A stretch of DNA of 64,000 bases from Pseudomonas baetica (GTDB lineage Bacteria; Pseudomonadota; Gammaproteobacteria; Pseudomonadales; Pseudomonadaceae), in NCBI RefSeq assembly GCF_019733355.1, contig NZ_JAIHLQ010000037.1, forward strand, positions 1 to 64,000, read 5' to 3'. Positions 17,801 through 26,542 of this stretch are shown in pieces. The translations under genes were made by a program, and so were the position numbers. Under the pieces are notes generated by a model. It was given only the letters and a program-made list of their open reading frames with translations. It did not search any database and was not told the DNA's origin. Numbering within the stretch: the stretch's first letter is position 1; every line of letters begins with the position of its first letter.

Positions 17801-18774
17801 AAACAGCATCTTCTGCCGGCAAACGTAGTGGCAACTTTTATGGGTTGGGCACTTATCTGGGGCTGGCCGGTGCTTTGCTGGCAATGGTCGCGCTGTTCTC
17901 GGTCTTGAGCAGCCACTTTCTGTCCTATAACACTTTCAGTACGCTGGCCAACCAGATCCCCGATCTGATGGTTCTGGCGGTCGGCATGACCTTTGTGCTG
18001 ATCATCGGTGGCATCGACCTCTCGGTCGGTTCGGTGCTGGCGCTGGCGGCATCGACGGTCAGCGTCGCCATTCTTGGTTGGGGCTGGAGCGTGTTGCCAG
18101 CGGCGTTGCTCGGGATGGCGGTATCGGCGCTGGCTGGCACGATCACGGGTTCGATTACCGTAGCGTGGCGGATTCCGTCGTTCATTGTTTCCCTAGGCGT
18201 GCTGGAAATGGCTCGCGGGCTGGCCTATCAGATGACCGGGTCACGCACCGCCTATATTGGTGACGCTTTTTCCTGGTTGTCGAATCCGATCGCTTTCGGT
18301 ATTTCGCCGTCATTCATCATCGCCTTGCTGGTGATTTTCATTGCGCAGGCCGTTTTGACTCGCACCGTATTCGGTCGCTATCTGATCGGCATCGGCACCA
18401 ACGAAGAGGCTGTGCGGCTGGCGGGTATCAATCCGAAACCTTACAAGATCCTGGTGTTCAGTCTCATGGGGCTGCTGGCCGGTGTCGCCGCGCTGTTTCA
18501 GATTTCTCGCCTGGAGGCTGCTGATCCGAATGCCGGCTCCGGCCTTGAACTGCAAGTGATCGCTGCTGTTGTGATCGGCGGAACCAGTCTGATGGGTGGG
18601 CGTGGTTCGGTGATCAGCACTTTCTTCGGTGTATTGATCATCTCCGTACTTGCGGCGGGGCTGGCACAGATCGGTGCAACTGAGCCGACCAAACGCATCA
18701 TTACCGGTGCGGTAATCGTCATCGCGGTCGTACTCGATACTTATCGCAGTCAACGCGCTAGTCGACGGGGCTGA
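17797..18774 (+). CDS. rbsC: Ribose ABC transporter permease
   Basis: 325 aa, highly hydrophobic with 8-10 helices. It contains GGIDLSVGSVLAL and GGTSLMGGRG, both diagnostic of CUT2 sugar permeases, the latter contacting RbsA. An ATGA overlap with rbsA indicates coupled translation. Confidence 0.95.
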   Translation: MKTASSAGKRSGNFYGLGTYLGLAGALLAMVALFSVLSSHFLSYNTFSTLANQIPDLMVLAVGMTFVLIIGGIDLSVGSVLALAASTVSVAILGWGWSVLPAALLGMAVSALAGTITGSITVAWRIPSFIVSLGVLEMARGLAYQMTGSRTAYIGDAFSWLSNPIAFGISPSFIIALLVIFIAQAVLTRTVFGRYLIGIGTNEEAVRLAGINPKPYKILVFSLMGLLAGVAALFQISRLEAADPNAGSGLELQVIAAVVIGGTSLMGGRGSVISTFFGVLIISVLAAGLAQIGATEPTKRIITGAVIVIAVVLDTYRSQRASRRG

Positions 18775-18777
18775 GAC

Positions 18778-19797
18778 ATGGCAACGATCAAGGATGTGGC
18801 TGCCCTTGCAGGGATTTCCTACACGACCGTGTCGCATGTGGTGAATAACACCCGGCCGGTCAGTCAGGAGGTTCGGCTCAAGGTCGAGGCGGCAATCAAG
18901 AGCCTCGACTACGTACCCAGCGCAGTGGCGCGCTCATTGAAGGCCAAGACTACTGCAACCATTGGCTTGTTGGTGCCCAACAGTCTCAACCCGTACTTTG
19001 CTGAACTGGCACGGGGTATAGAAGATTACTGCGAGCGTAACGGCTACTGCGTCATCCTCTGCAACTCTGATGACAATCCGGAAAAACAACGCAGCTATTT
19101 GCGTGTGCTGCTGGAAAAGCGCATTGACGGTTTGATCGTTGCCTCGGCTGGCGGTGACAGTGGTTTGGCGCAGGGGCTGGCGGGTGTGAAAACGCCAATG
19201 GTCATCGTCGACCGTGGTCTGGATGGCGTGAACGCTGATCTGGTGCGTATCGATCATGAATACGGCGCTTACCTCGCTACCCGTCATCTGCTGGAATTGG
19301 GCCACCGCGACATCGCGACCATCGGCGGCCCGGCGAGCACTAGCGTGGCGCAGATGCGTCGTGCCGGATATTGCCGGGCGTTGAAAGAGGCCGGTATCGA
19401 GGTGCAAGAGGCGCGCATGCTGGAAAGTGACTTCACCAGCACCGGCGGCTACAACGCTGCGGCGATCCTCCTTGAGCGCAATCCGCCGAGCGCCATTTTT
19501 GCCGGTAACGACATGATCGGTATCGGTGTTTTGCGCGCGGCGGCAGAACGCAACGTGCGGGTGCCGACCGAACTGTCGGTGATTGGCTTCGACGATATTC
19601 AGATGAGCCGTTACGTGTACCCGGCGCTGACCACCGTCGGCCAGTCGATTCTGCAGTTGGGCGAAATGGCGGCTGAGGTGCTGCTGCGAAGGATTGCTAC
19701 CCCGAATCTGGGCACTGATCAGCGGATCGTGACCCCGAGTATTGTTTTGCGCGAGTCGACTGCGCCGTTGTCCGGCGTGTTCACCGAATACCGCTGA
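18778..19797 (+). CDS. rbsR: LacI-family ribose operon repressor
   Basis: 339 aa. The LacI helix-turn-helix and hinge occupy residues 2-58 (IKDVAALAGISYTTVSHVVN, then YVPSAVARSLK). A periplasmic-binding-like effector domain follows (IGLLVPNSLNPYFAELARG, FAGNDMIGIGVLRAA, GFDDIQMSRYVYPALTTV). It starts 3 bp after rbsC. The palindrome at 15127 is the obvious target; ribose or a phosphorylated derivative is the expected inducer. Confidence 0.93.
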   Translation: MATIKDVAALAGISYTTVSHVVNNTRPVSQEVRLKVEAAIKSLDYVPSAVARSLKAKTTATIGLLVPNSLNPYFAELARGIEDYCERNGYCVILCNSDDNPEKQRSYLRVLLEKRIDGLIVASAGGDSGLAQGLAGVKTPMVIVDRGLDGVNADLVRIDHEYGAYLATRHLLELGHRDIATIGGPASTSVAQMRRAGYCRALKEAGIEVQEARMLESDFTSTGGYNAAAILLERNPPSAIFAGNDMIGIGVLRAAAERNVRVPTELSVIGFDDIQMSRYVYPALTTVGQSILQLGEMAAEVLLRRIATPNLGTDQRIVTPSIVLRESTAPLSGVFTEYR

Positions 19798-19821
19798 AAC
19801 CGAATTGACGAGTAGTGATGT

Positions 19822-20739
19822 ATGCCAGCAAATGTAGTGGTAATAGGCAGCCTGAACATGGATCTGGTGACCCGGGCGCCTCGGCTGCCCCGGGGCGGTG
19901 AAACGCTGATCGGACATTCCTTCAAGACCGTGTCCGGCGGCAAGGGCGCCAATCAGGCCGTGGCTGCGGCGAGATTGGGTGCACAAGTGGCAATGGTTGG
20001 CTGTGTCGGTAATGACGACTATGGCGTGCAATTGCGTGACGCCTTGCTGGCCGAACAGATCGATTGTCAGGCGGTGAGCGTTGTCGAGGATTCAAGTGGT
20101 GTGGCGTTGATCGTAGTCGATGACAACAGTCAGAACGCCATTGTGATCGTTGCTGGAGCCAACGGCGCAATGACGCCAGCGGTGATCGATCGGTTCGATG
20201 CTGTAATGCAAGCGGCTGACGTTGTCATCTGCCAGCTTGAGATCCCGGATGCGACGGTCGGTCATGCGCTCAAGCGTGCGCGAGCGTTGGGCAAGACCGT
20301 TATTCTCAATCCAGCGCCGGCCAGTCGTCCTTTGCCGGCAGACTGGTTTGGGGCGATCGATTACCTGATTCCCAATGAGAGCGAAGCTGCCGCGTTGAGT
20401 GGCTTGCCGGTTGACTCGCTGGAAACCGCAGAACATGCGGCAAGTCACTTGATGGCAATGGGGGCGGGCAAAGTCATCATCACCCTGGGTGCCGAGGGGT
20501 CGTTATTCGCTAACGGTAAAGGTTTCGAACATTTCCCAGCGCCGAAAGTGAAAGCTGTCGACACCACGGCGGCGGGTGACACCTTCGTCGGTGGTTTTGC
20601 CGCCGCGCTGGCTGATGGCAAGTCCGAGGCCGAAGCGATTCGATACGGGCAAATTGCTGCGGCATTGTCGGTCACTCGGGCCGGCGCCCAGCCATCCATT
20701 CCAATAATGTCCGACGTACAGGCCTTTAAACCCGCATGA
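19822..20739 (+). CDS. rbsK: Ribokinase
   Basis: 305 aa PfkB-family kinase. The N-terminal substrate motif is GSLNMDLVTRAPRLPRGGET followed by GGKGANQAVAAARLG. The C-terminal ATP/catalytic motif DTTAAGDTFVGGFAAAL carries the catalytic Asp. It phosphorylates imported ribose to ribose 5-phosphate. Its last bases overlap rbsD. Confidence 0.95.
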   Translation: MPANVVVIGSLNMDLVTRAPRLPRGGETLIGHSFKTVSGGKGANQAVAAARLGAQVAMVGCVGNDDYGVQLRDALLAEQIDCQAVSVVEDSSGVALIVVDDNSQNAIVIVAGANGAMTPAVIDRFDAVMQAADVVICQLEIPDATVGHALKRARALGKTVILNPAPASRPLPADWFGAIDYLIPNESEAAALSGLPVDSLETAEHAASHLMAMGAGKVIITLGAEGSLFANGKGFEHFPAPKVKAVDTTAAGDTFVGGFAAALADGKSEAEAIRYGQIAAALSVTRAGAQPSIPIMSDVQAFKPA

Positions 20740-21140
20740 AAAAGACTCCTCTACTCAACGTCGCGCTGTCACGACTGATCGCGTCTCTGGGCCATGGCGA
20801 CATGGTCGTGATTGGTGATGCCGGGCTGCCGGTGCCGCCGGGTGTTGAACTGATTGATCTGGCGCTGACCCACGGCGTTCCGGATTTCGTCAGCACCTTG
20901 AAGGTCGTGCTCAGTGAGATGCAGGTGGAAAGCCATGCGCTGGCCAAGGAAATCTTCGACAAGCAGCCGACTGCGCTGAACACGCTGGACGAGCTGAATG
21001 AAGAAGGCGCGCTGGGGCGTCGCGATCTGCTCAGTCACGAGCAATTCAAAGTACTTAGCCGACAGGCACGGGCGATTGTTCGTACGGGAGAATGTCAGCC
21101 GTACTGCAACATCGTGTTGGTCGCCGGAGTAACGTTCTAA
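20736..21140 (+). CDS. rbsD: D-ribose pyranase (mutarotase)
   Basis: 134 aa, the normal RbsD length. The N-terminus MKKTPLLNVALSRLIASLGH with its His, and the C-terminal TGECQPYCNIVLVAGVTF, match the family. It converts the pyranose form of ribose to the furanose form used by RbsK. The ATG overlaps the rbsK stop (ATGA). Confidence 0.93.
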   Translation: MKKTPLLNVALSRLIASLGHGDMVVIGDAGLPVPPGVELIDLALTHGVPDFVSTLKVVLSEMQVESHALAKEIFDKQPTALNTLDELNEEGALGRRDLLSHEQFKVLSRQARAIVRTGECQPYCNIVLVAGVTF

Positions 21141-21171
21141 TTTTCGTTTTCACAAGCACAAGGAATGCGCC

Positions 21172-22200
21172 ATGCAACGCTATGCTCAGAAACTGCATCA
21201 ATTCATCCGGAGTCTGCTGCTTTTGTCCGTGATAACCGCAACCGGCGCTCAGGCGGCGGAAAAAATCGACCTGATCATCGACACCGATCCGGGCGCTGAC
21301 GACGTGGTCGCGTTGCTGTTCGCTCTGGCTTCGCCGGACGAACTGAGTATTCGTGCGTTGACCACCGTGGCTGGCAATGTGCGACTCGACAAAACGTCGC
21401 GTAATGCGCGTCTGGCTCGCGAGTGGGCAGGGCGCGAGGAGGTGCCGGTTTACGCCGGTGCGCCGAAGCCACTGATGCGCACACCGATCTACGCCGAGAA
21501 CATCCATGGCAAGGAAGGCCTGTCGGGTGTCAGCGTGCACGAACCGAAAAAAGGTCTGGCAGAAGGTAATGCGGTCAACTACCTGATCGACACCCTGAAA
21601 AAAGCCAAGCCACACAGCATCACTATCGCCATGCTCGGCCCGCAAACCAACTTGGCGCTGGCGCTGATCCAAGAGCCCGAAATTGTTCAGGGCATCAAGG
21701 AAGTGGTGGTGATGGGCGGTGCGCACTTCAATGGTGGCAACATCACCCCTGTGGCTGAATTCAATCTGTTTGCGGATCCGCAAGCGGCTGAAGTTGTGCT
21801 CAAAAGCGGCGTGAAACTGACCTATCTGCCACTGGACGTTACCCACAAGATTCTCACCAGTGACGCGCGCCTGAAGCAGATTGCTGCGCTCAACAATAAT
21901 GCGAGCAAAATTGTTGGTGACATCCTCAACGAGTACATCAAAGGGGATATGGAACACTACGGCATTCCGGGCGGCCCGGTGCATGACGCCACTGTCGTGG
22001 CTTATCTGCTCAAACCGGAACTGTTCACCGGTCGTTCGGTGAATGTTGTGGTCGATAGCCGTGAAGGGCCGACTTTCGGTCAGACCATTGTCGACTGGTA
22101 TGACGGCCTCAAGGCACCGAAGAACGCGTTCTGGGTCGAAAATGGCGATGCTCAGGGTTTCTTCGATCTGCTGACCGAGCGCCTGAAGCGCCTGAAGTAA
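21172..22200 (+). CDS. Exported nucleoside hydrolase
   Basis: 342 aa. A signal peptide (residues 1-28, ending AQA) precedes the inosine-uridine nucleoside hydrolase motif IDTDPGADDVVALLFAL, whose Asp cluster binds calcium. A later PVHDATVVAYLL completes the calcium site. These enzymes split nucleosides into ribose and base. The export signal puts the reaction in the periplasm. Its position 31 bp behind rbsD, before the operon terminator, suggests that it feeds freed ribose to RbsB. Cytoplasmic relatives lack the signal. Confidence 0.9.
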   Translation: MQRYAQKLHQFIRSLLLLSVITATGAQAAEKIDLIIDTDPGADDVVALLFALASPDELSIRALTTVAGNVRLDKTSRNARLAREWAGREEVPVYAGAPKPLMRTPIYAENIHGKEGLSGVSVHEPKKGLAEGNAVNYLIDTLKKAKPHSITIAMLGPQTNLALALIQEPEIVQGIKEVVVMGGAHFNGGNITPVAEFNLFADPQAAEVVLKSGVKLTYLPLDVTHKILTSDARLKQIAALNNNASKIVGDILNEYIKGDMEHYGIPGGPVHDATVVAYLLKPELFTGRSVNVVVDSREGPTFGQTIVDWYDGLKAPKNAFWVENGDAQGFFDLLTERLKRLK

Positions 22201-22208
22201 ATGATTGG

Positions 22209-22235
22209 CCCGCAGGTGCCAGCCTGCGGGTTTCT
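22209..22235 (+). terminator. Terminator of the rbs operon
   Basis: CCCGCAGG (22209-22216) pairs with CCTGCGGG (22223-22230), followed by TTTCT. It overlaps the end of the convergent small gene. Confidence 0.75.
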
Positions 22236-22446
22236 ATTCCCTCTCGGCGTTTTCATGCTTGACCTGTTCGGTTGGGTAGCGCTCGAAAATCTGCTTGATG
22301 AATTGCTGGGCTGCTTCCGTTCCCAGTTCCTTGATCAATAGATCGATACCAATAAGCGCCAACTCTTCGGTGGTTCCCGGACTGTAAGAGCTATGTCCGT
22401 CTGCCCATTTGGCTTTGATATCGGCGTCGATGCTTACACTGGTCAT
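22234..22446 (-). CDS. Hypothetical small protein
   Basis: 70 aa from the ATG at 22446 (MTSVSIDADIKAKWADGHS). It is acidic and soluble with no recognised domain. Longer in-frame starts exist up to 22545, none with a good ribosome-binding site, so the start is uncertain. Convergent with the rbs operon. Confidence 0.5.
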   Translation of the reverse strand: MTSVSIDADIKAKWADGHSSYSPGTTEELALIGIDLLIKELGTEAAQQFIKQIFERYPTEQVKHENAERE

Positions 22447-22578
22447 GATCAGGCTCGAAAAGTCGGGAGGTCTGTGCGTCGAGTTAACCATTTTGTCGGG
22501 CGTTTGGCACTGCGACTTAGGCATGAGCGCAGCGCTATGCGACACTTGGTCTTTTCCGGCTTATCCAAGGATCGTGTT

Positions 22579-22884
22579 GTGCAGATCGATTTGAATACTC
22601 CTGATGGCCTCACGCTCGACGCTGTACGCCATTTGTTGGCATCGGCCAGCGATGATGAACACACGCAGTTGCGCGTGACCAAAGGCGGTATTGCCTACAT
22701 CTCTTCGGGAGTAACTGGCGGGCAGGATATTGACGGCCTGCTGTTTCGACTTGAAACCTGGGCCAAGGGCTCGGGTTATGTGGGAAATATTGCGGCCAGC
22801 GACGAGGTGTGGGTGATGCAGATTTTCAATGCGCTCAAGGACAACTGGCCGAATCCGCCGTATGACTACATCGACGTCTACTGA
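22579..22884 (+). CDS. Hypothetical protein
   Basis: 101 aa from a GTG at 22579 preceded by AAGGAT 6 bp upstream; an upstream ATG at 22537 lacks such a site. The sequence (MQIDLNTPDGLTLDAVRHLL at the start, WPNPPYDYIDVY at the end) is soluble and unlike any family I can name. It stands alone, divergent from the small gene at 22234. Confidence 0.65.
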   Translation: MQIDLNTPDGLTLDAVRHLLASASDDEHTQLRVTKGGIAYISSGVTGGQDIDGLLFRLETWAKGSGYVGNIAASDEVWVMQIFNALKDNWPNPPYDYIDVY

Positions 22885-23051
22885 GCTTCGTTAATATTAA
22901 GTCACGATTGATTGATGAGCAGGCTGAGCGTCGCTCAGGCACACTCGGCGTTTTCCTGTCGTGTGGCAGGGTGATGGCTGTTGTCATGAAACCAAACGCT
23001 GGATTGGCGGTCGCACGATCTCAGTTAACTATTTGAAAACAAGGAGGCTTC

Positions 23052-23369
23052 ATGTCTTTGAAGTTCGCGTCACTGGGTGCACTTATGGCCGTTGCCCTGT
23101 TGGCCGGTTGCAGTACAACCTCCAGCGAGTCGGCAAAGGAGTCCGTGGAGACCGCAACCGGTCACAGCCGATGTGAAGCGACAGCGGCGGAGTTCGCCAT
23201 TGGCAAGAAAGCTTCGCCAGAGTTGCTGGAGCAGGCCCGCGCCAAGGCAGGTGCGCAGAATGCGCGCTTCCTCAAACCCAATGACATGATTACGCTGGAA
23301 TACCGCTCCGATCGGCTGAACCTGAACACCGACAGCAACCTGGTAATCACTCGCGTCAACTGCGGCTGA
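23052..23369 (+). CDS. I78-family peptidase inhibitor lipoprotein
   Basis: 105 aa. The lipobox ALLAGC places the lipidated Cys at residue 20. The rest (about 40-105) has the I78 inhibitor pattern: a Cys after the linker, ARFLKPNDMITLEYRSDRLN, then the terminal NLVITRVNCG. These proteins inhibit serine proteases and here would protect the envelope. AAGGAGG precedes the ATG. Confidence 0.82.
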   Translation: MSLKFASLGALMAVALLAGCSTTSSESAKESVETATGHSRCEATAAEFAIGKKASPELLEQARAKAGAQNARFLKPNDMITLEYRSDRLNLNTDSNLVITRVNCG

Positions 23370-23397
23370 TTACAAGCGGCTTTTGTTACAGGCATAA

Positions 23398-23427
23398 AAA
23401 ACCCCGTCACATGGACGGGGTTTTTTT
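23398..23427. terminator. Bidirectional intrinsic terminator
   Basis: AAACCCCGTC and GACGGGGTTT form a 10-bp stem around ACATG, with A and T runs on the two sides. It separates the I78 gene from the convergent cold-shock gene. Confidence 0.9.
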
Positions 23428-23441
23428 AGTGCGCCGAGAAA

Positions 23442-23654
23442 TTACTCTGGGCGAACCTGTGCAGCTTGCATACCCTTTTGGCCTTTCTCAGCCACGAAGG
23501 AAACGGTCTGGCCTTCTTTCAGGCTTTTGAAACCGTCGGATTCGATAGCTTTGAAGTGTACGAACAGGTCGTCACCGCCACCTTGAGGAGTGATGAAGCC
23601 GAAGCCTTTTTCATCGTTGAACCATTTAACGGTGCCGGTTTGGCGATTAGACAT
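23442..23654 (-). CDS. Cold-shock protein (CspA/CapB family)
   Basis: 70 aa. TGTVKWFNDEKGFGFITPQ and DLFVHFKAI are the RNP1 and RNP2 nucleic-acid-binding motifs of the cold-shock domain. It binds single-stranded RNA and loosens secondary structure. The ATG at 23654 lies behind GGAGA. Whether it is cold-inducible cannot be told. Confidence 0.95.
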   Translation of the reverse strand: MSNRQTGTVKWFNDEKGFGFITPQGGGDDLFVHFKAIESDGFKSLKEGQTVSFVAEKGQKGMQAAQVRPE

Positions 23655-23945
23655 GGTGTATCTCCAAGAAACATATATTTTCAGTAGTGCTGTGCTGCTC
23701 AGGCCAACTGGGCACACCCGGGTATCATAGTCGAAATGTTCGCTTTGGTAGCCCCCTGGACGTGCTGTTTGCCAATAAGTCGTGATTTCTTTAGTGTCCT
23801 TTTCGGCTGAAAGCCCCGGTTTAAAAGGCTTTTCGCGGAAAGTAAAGACAATAAAAAAACCTGTAAAACCTGCAAAAAAACGTCTAAAAAGGCTCAGATT
23901 CAGCCTTTTTTGCCAGTGTTGAACCGAGTCGGAACGTTTTTTTAC
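23655..23945 (-). other. Leader and promoter region of the cold-shock gene
   Basis: 291 bp without a gene. On the reverse strand TATGAT (23724-23729) could be the -10 box, giving a leader of about 60 nt. The AT-rich part further upstream holds runs of A and T and a GGCTTTT repeat but nothing I can name. Confidence 0.4.
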
Positions 23946-24248
23946 TTACTTTTTCGCCGGGGTATTGGCTTTGCATTTGGCAATCAGGCCGAGTGCTTTC
24001 TGTTGCAGTTCAGGGGTCGCCTTGTTGTCCATTAGTGCCTGAATGTCGCTCGCCGGGTACGACTTGATTGCATCAGCACCACAGGCACAGTGAGATTTGG
24101 CCGCAGCGGCGCCGATCTGTGGGGTGGCTGCCTCGGTGCACTGCTTCATGTACTTCTGACGCTCGCCCTTCGGCCAGTCAGCGTGAGCACTCAATGGCAG
24201 CAGCAAAACAATGGGGGCGACTACAGCGAATAAGGTATTCAGACGCAT
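23946..24248 (-). CDS. Exported cysteine-containing small protein, hypothetical
   Basis: 100 aa. A signal peptide ends near residue 24 (LSAHA). The mature part WPKGERQKYMKQCTEAATPQ, CACGADAI and ALGLIAKCK has four Cys that could form two disulfides in the periplasm. I choose the ATG at 24248 behind AAGGAG; a TTG further upstream is poorer. No function is known to me. Confidence 0.75.
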   Translation of the reverse strand: MRLNTLFAVVAPIVLLLPLSAHADWPKGERQKYMKQCTEAATPQIGAAAAKSHCACGADAIKSYPASDIQALMDNKATPELQQKALGLIAKCKANTPAKK

Positions 24249-24619
24249 GCGAGGATGCTCCTTGTGGGTCAATGTCTTTTTATCTGAGGGCTGAAGGGCC
24301 TATCAAGTTCAGCACTCTGGCATAAATACAGACGATATGCCTTCTGATGAAACAGAGGCATAAGTGACCGCTCATCTGTGCTAGCATGCCTGGCTCAAGC
24401 GTTCTCAGGCTCCGGATGACCTTTAGTCCCGGCAGCGGTCAACGTGCGAATATCCTGATTTGAATCCCAGTCACTCTGGTTCGGTTTTCCGGTTGGCCGC
24501 AAGGCTCCTGCCGCTGTAAGGCAGGCGTTCGTCATTGAATGGCCTGGATCGGATCTTGTACTGGCTCATCCCAACCCACGTGACCTTTGGTAGGGGTCAC
24601 CACTAGGAGAGGAGGCGCC
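24249..24619 (+). promoter_or_regulatory. Long leader of thrS with a hairpin near the ribosome-binding site
   Basis: 371 bp between divergent genes with no frame of its own. GTGACC (24580-24585) pairs with GGTCAC (24595-24600) around TTTGGTAG, 8 bp before the AGGAGAGGAGG of thrS. In E. coli ThrRS represses its own mRNA by binding tRNA-like hairpins in the leader. A similar role here is only an inference. TAGCAT near 24380 may be a -10 box. Confidence 0.4.
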
Positions 24620-26542
24620 ATGCCAACTATTACTCTTCCCGACGGCAGTCAACGTTCATTCGATCATCCGGTTTCGGTAGCCGAAGTTGCCGCATCTATT
24701 GGTGCAGGTCTGGCCAAGGCGACTCTGGCCGGTAAGGTCAATGGTCAACTGGTCGACGCCAGCGATATCATCAGCAGCGACGCGACCCTGCAAATCATCA
24801 CGCCTAAGGATGAAGAGGGGCTGGAGATCATTCGCCACTCTTGCGCCCACCTGGTTGGCCATGCGGTCAAGCAGTTGTACCCGACTGCCAAAATGGTGAT
24901 CGGGCCAGTCATTGATGAAGGTTTCTACTACGACATCGCCTTCGAGCGTCCTTTTACTCCGGACGACATGGCCGCTATCGAACAGCGCATGCAGCAGCTG
25001 ATCGAAAAAGATTACGACGTCATCAAGAAGGTTACTCCGCGTGCCGAAGTGATCGAAGTGTTCAAGGCTCGCGGCGAAGACTATAAGCTGCGTCTTGTCG
25101 AGGACATGCCGAACGAGCAGGCCATGGGCCTGTACTACCACGAAGAATACGTTGACATGTGCCGCGGTCCGCACGTGCCTAATACACGTTTCCTGAAGTC
25201 CTTCAAGCTGACCAAGCTGTCCGGTGCCTACTGGCGCGGCGATGCCAAGAACGAGCAATTGCAGCGTGTTTATGGCACCGCTTGGGCAGACAAGAAGCAA
25301 CTGGCAGCTTACATTCAGCGTATCGAAGAAGCTGAAAAGCGCGATCATCGCAAGATCGGCAAGCGCTTGGGCCTGTTCCACACCCAGGAAGAAGCGCCGG
25401 GCATGGTGTTCTGGCACCCGAATGGCTGGACTCTGTACCAAGTACTTGAGCAGTACATGCGCAAGGTTCAGCGCGATAATGGCTATCTCGAGATCAAGAC
25501 GCCGCAAGTGGTTGACCGTAGCCTGTGGGAGAAATCCGGGCATTGGGCCAACTACGCCGACAACATGTTCACTACGCAGTCGGAAAGCCGCGACTACGCT
25601 ATCAAGCCGATGAATTGCCCCTGCCATGTGCAGGTGTTCAATCAGGGCCTGAAGAGCTACCGTGAACTGCCGATGCGTCTGGCCGAGTTCGGTGCCTGCC
25701 ACCGTAACGAGCCGTCGGGTGCGCTACACGGCATTATGCGTGTGCGTGGGTTTACTCAGGACGATGCCCACATCTTCTGTACTGAAGAGCAGATGCAGGC
25801 CGAATCCGCAGCGTTCATCAAGCTGACCATGGATGTTTATCGTGACTTCGGCTTTACCGATGTTGAGATGAAACTGTCCACTCGTCCGGAAAAGCGCGTG
25901 GGCTCCGACGAACTGTGGGATCGCGCTGAAGCTGCGCTGGCTGCCGCCCTTGATTCTGCGGGCCTGCCGTACGATCTGCAGCCGGGTGAGGGGGCGTTCT
26001 ATGGTCCCAAGATCGAGTTCTCGCTGAAAGATTGCCTCGGTCGCGTGTGGCAGTGTGGTACCTTACAGCTCGATTTCAACCTGCCTGTCCGTCTCGGCGC
26101 CGAATACGTCTCCGAAGACAACAGCCGCAAGCACCCGGTCATGTTGCACCGCGCGATCCTTGGTTCTTTTGAGCGTTTCGTCGGGATTTTGATCGAGCAC
26201 TATGAAGGTGCGTTCCCTGCTTGGCTGGCGCCAACCCAGGCAGTGATCATGAATATCACTGATAAACAGGCGGATTTTGTTGCTGAAGTTGAAAAAACTC
26301 TCAACGAAAGCGGATTTCGTGCCAAGTCCGACTTGAGAAATGAAAAGATCGGCTTTAAAATCCGTGAGCATACTTTGCTCAAGGTTCCCTATCTTTTGGT
26401 TATCGGAGATAAGGAAGTCGAGATGCAGACTGTCGCTGTGCGTACTCGTGAAGGTGCTGACCTGGGCTCGATGCCCGTCGCCCAGTTCGCTGAGTTTCTC
26501 GCGCAAGCGGTTTCCCGGCGTGGTCGCCCAGATTCGGAGTAA
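24620..26542 (+). CDS. thrS: Threonyl-tRNA synthetase
   Basis: 640 aa, normal length. Domain order: TGS (1-60, starting MPTITLPDGSQRSFDHPVSV), editing domain with the HSCAHLVGHA zinc-like motif, class II catalytic core (NCPCHVQVF, and ALHGIMRVRGFTQDDAHIF as motif 2), and an anticodon-binding domain from about 535. It charges tRNA-Thr. AGGAGAGGAGG precedes the ATG. The last base of the stop is the first base of the infC start. Confidence 0.97.
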   Translation: MPTITLPDGSQRSFDHPVSVAEVAASIGAGLAKATLAGKVNGQLVDASDIISSDATLQIITPKDEEGLEIIRHSCAHLVGHAVKQLYPTAKMVIGPVIDEGFYYDIAFERPFTPDDMAAIEQRMQQLIEKDYDVIKKVTPRAEVIEVFKARGEDYKLRLVEDMPNEQAMGLYYHEEYVDMCRGPHVPNTRFLKSFKLTKLSGAYWRGDAKNEQLQRVYGTAWADKKQLAAYIQRIEEAEKRDHRKIGKRLGLFHTQEEAPGMVFWHPNGWTLYQVLEQYMRKVQRDNGYLEIKTPQVVDRSLWEKSGHWANYADNMFTTQSESRDYAIKPMNCPCHVQVFNQGLKSYRELPMRLAEFGACHRNEPSGALHGIMRVRGFTQDDAHIFCTEEQMQAESAAFIKLTMDVYRDFGFTDVEMKLSTRPEKRVGSDELWDRAEAALAAALDSAGLPYDLQPGEGAFYGPKIEFSLKDCLGRVWQCGTLQLDFNLPVRLGAEYVSEDNSRKHPVMLHRAILGSFERFVGILIEHYEGAFPAWLAPTQAVIMNITDKQADFVAEVEKTLNESGFRAKSDLRNEKIGFKIREHTLLKVPYLLVIGDKEVEMQTVAVRTREGADLGSMPVAQFAEFLAQAVSRRGRPDSE

